From Streptomyces sp. NRRL S-337 (GTDB lineage Bacteria; Actinomycetota; Actinomycetes; Streptomycetales; Streptomycetaceae): 64,000 bases of DNA. Numbering within the stretch: the first letter of the stretch is position 1; each line of letters starts with the position of its first letter. The translations under genes were made by a program, and so were the position numbers. This document shows positions 63,296 to 64,000 of the stretch, in pieces. Location: NCBI RefSeq assembly GCF_000720175.1, contig NZ_JOIX01000029.1, forward strand, positions 1-64,000, in the 5' to 3' direction. Under the pieces are notes generated by a model that was not told the origin of the DNA, searched no databases, and saw only the letters and a program-made list of their open reading frames with translations.

Positions 63296-63905
63296 TCTGC
63301 TCGGCGGAGCGATCGGCGAGCGCATGCCGCTCGATGCCTACTACGCCGACTTCGAGCAACACTTCTGGCAGAGCGCTGACCTCGGCTTTTGGAAGCTGGA
63401 GCGGCAACAGACCTTCCAGGAGCCCGGCTACGACAGCTGGGAGGCGTTCGCCCGCGGCGACTGGGGTGAGTCCCTTCGTCTGCTGGAAGCCGGTCGTGCC
63501 GAGATGGACGGCTATCACCGCAAGGTGGACCGGCACGGTTTCGCCGCCCGCCGGGTCAGGGTCGTCGAAGAACCCCTGAGCCACTACCTGCAGTGGGAAC
63601 TGCACGCCTTGCGTATCCGCAGCCAGTGCGGAGGCCCGACTCGTGTCGTCAGAGCTGATCAGGTCTCGCAATTCGAGTCGGACGGTCCGCTTCCGGAGAT
63701 CTACACCCTCGGATCACGGGTGATGTATCAAGCGGTCTACGACGATCAGGGAATCCTGGAATCCGCTCGCAAATTCGTGGATTCCGAACTCATTCTGCAC
63801 TGTCAAAAGTTCATCCAGGGCCTGTACGAGGTGGGCGAACCCGTGGAGGACTGGTTCGACGATCATGTGGCACCCCTACCGCCACCGTGCCGCACCTCGG
63901 TATGA
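63288..63905 (+). CDS. DUF6879 family protein
   Basis: This 205-aa protein contains the DUF6879-like core: FWKLERQQTFQEPGYDSW, then RRVRVVEEPLSHYLQWELH and SELILHCQKFIQGLYEVGEP. The family is unstudied; members often sit next to XRE/DUF397-type regulator genes in Streptomyces. Its start lies within the upstream small gene and its stop overlaps the next gene (ATGA at 63902-63905), making a three-gene coupled unit. Confidence 0.85.
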   Translation: MSSLLGGAIGERMPLDAYYADFEQHFWQSADLGFWKLERQQTFQEPGYDSWEAFARGDWGESLRLLEAGRAEMDGYHRKVDRHGFAARRVRVVEEPLSHYLQWELHALRIRSQCGGPTRVVRADQVSQFESDGPLPEIYTLGSRVMYQAVYDDQGILESARKFVDSELILHCQKFIQGLYEVGEPVEDWFDDHVAPLPPPCRTSV

Positions 63906-64000
63906 GTGACGGCGCCGGGCACTCCAACACGTTCGGAGGTTCGGCATCGGCGCACGGCGTCGTCCAGGCCCGGGACGTCCACGGCGGGGTCCATCTCCAT
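63902..64000 (+). CDS. 5' end of a protein with VVQARDVHGGVH-type N-terminus (truncated by window)
   Basis: Only 33 codons are visible, starting MSDGAGHSNTFGGSASAHGV and continuing VVQARDVHGGVHLH without a stop. This N-terminal motif is seen on large actinobacterial STAND/NB-ARC, TPR and other conflict-type proteins. The domain that follows is outside the window. It is translationally coupled to the DUF6879 gene (ATGA). Confidence 0.6.
   Translation, partial: MSDGAGHSNTFGGSASAHGVVQARDVHGGVHLH

Overview
The window is high-GC actinobacterial DNA and almost certainly a Streptomyces chromosome core segment. GTG starts, overlapping genes and a strong third-position G/C bias are pervasive. It carries the linked housekeeping set typical of the genus: glnII and glnA, lipA-lipB, aceE, sucB-lpd, pepA, cobalamin lower-loop genes, and a pspA-pspAA-two-component module. 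All family names come from reading motifs in the sequence; no search was run.

Region by region. 1-2.6 kb: a three-gene overlapping operon that looks like ornithine-lipid synthesis (OlsB-like, OlsA-like) plus a DedA membrane protein. 2.6-5.3 kb: a receiver-less winged-helix regulator with a possible CC-containing leader peptide, a rhomboid-like membrane protein, and a DUF6891 protein behind a promoter of the RecA/LexA-independent DNA-damage type. 5.5-9.5 kb: glnII with a GlnR site and an unusual in-frame insertion, then an overlapping pair (TROVE/vWA-like protein and ARPP-1-like protein). 9.7-18.7 kb: Gfo/Idh/MocA oxidoreductase, acyl-CoA ligase, PadR regulator, dienoyl-CoA reductase fadH, then a two-gene unit of a 2-oxoglutarate/Fe(II) oxygenase and a carnitine/choline-type acyltransferase, preceded by an ACGT array of exact 10-bp period. 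19-25.2 kb: a lower-GC secreted protein with a duplicated four-cysteine domain, an Fpg/Nei glycosylase, a Ser/Thr kinase fused to a 14-helix MFS transporter, and glnA with its GlnR site.

25.4-38.5 kb: leaderless RDD protein, DUF4191 protein, lipA, lipB, an HTH regulator with a long C-terminal region, an FAD oxidoreductase, a TIGR01777 epimerase, a DUF4240 protein, a membrane-anchored sigma-like protein, an SDR, and a WYL regulator with a second DNA-damage-type promoter. 38.6-47.5 kb: aceE, a GntR regulator, sucB, lpd, pepA. 47.7-54.9 kb: cobS, cobT and an MBL-CobU fusion, interspersed with a membrane protein, a rhomboid-like protein coupled to a phosphatidylglycerol lysyltransferase, and a short methyltransferase. 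55-62.9 kb: DUF3043 protein, pspA, pspAA, histidine kinase/response regulator, RND permease. 63-64 kb: a small protein, a DUF6879 protein and the first 33 codons of a protein with a VVQARDVHGGVH-type N-terminus, cut by the window edge.

Functionally the window joins nitrogen assimilation (two glutamine synthetases with matching GlnR boxes), lipoylation and the lipoate-dependent dehydrogenases that use it (LipA/LipB with AceE, SucB, Lpd), B12 assembly, and envelope maintenance (Psp, lysyl-PG, DedA, ornithine lipid). The least explained parts are the kinase-MFS fusion, the oxygenase-acyltransferase unit with its phased repeats, the TROVE/vWA pair, and the right-hand edge.
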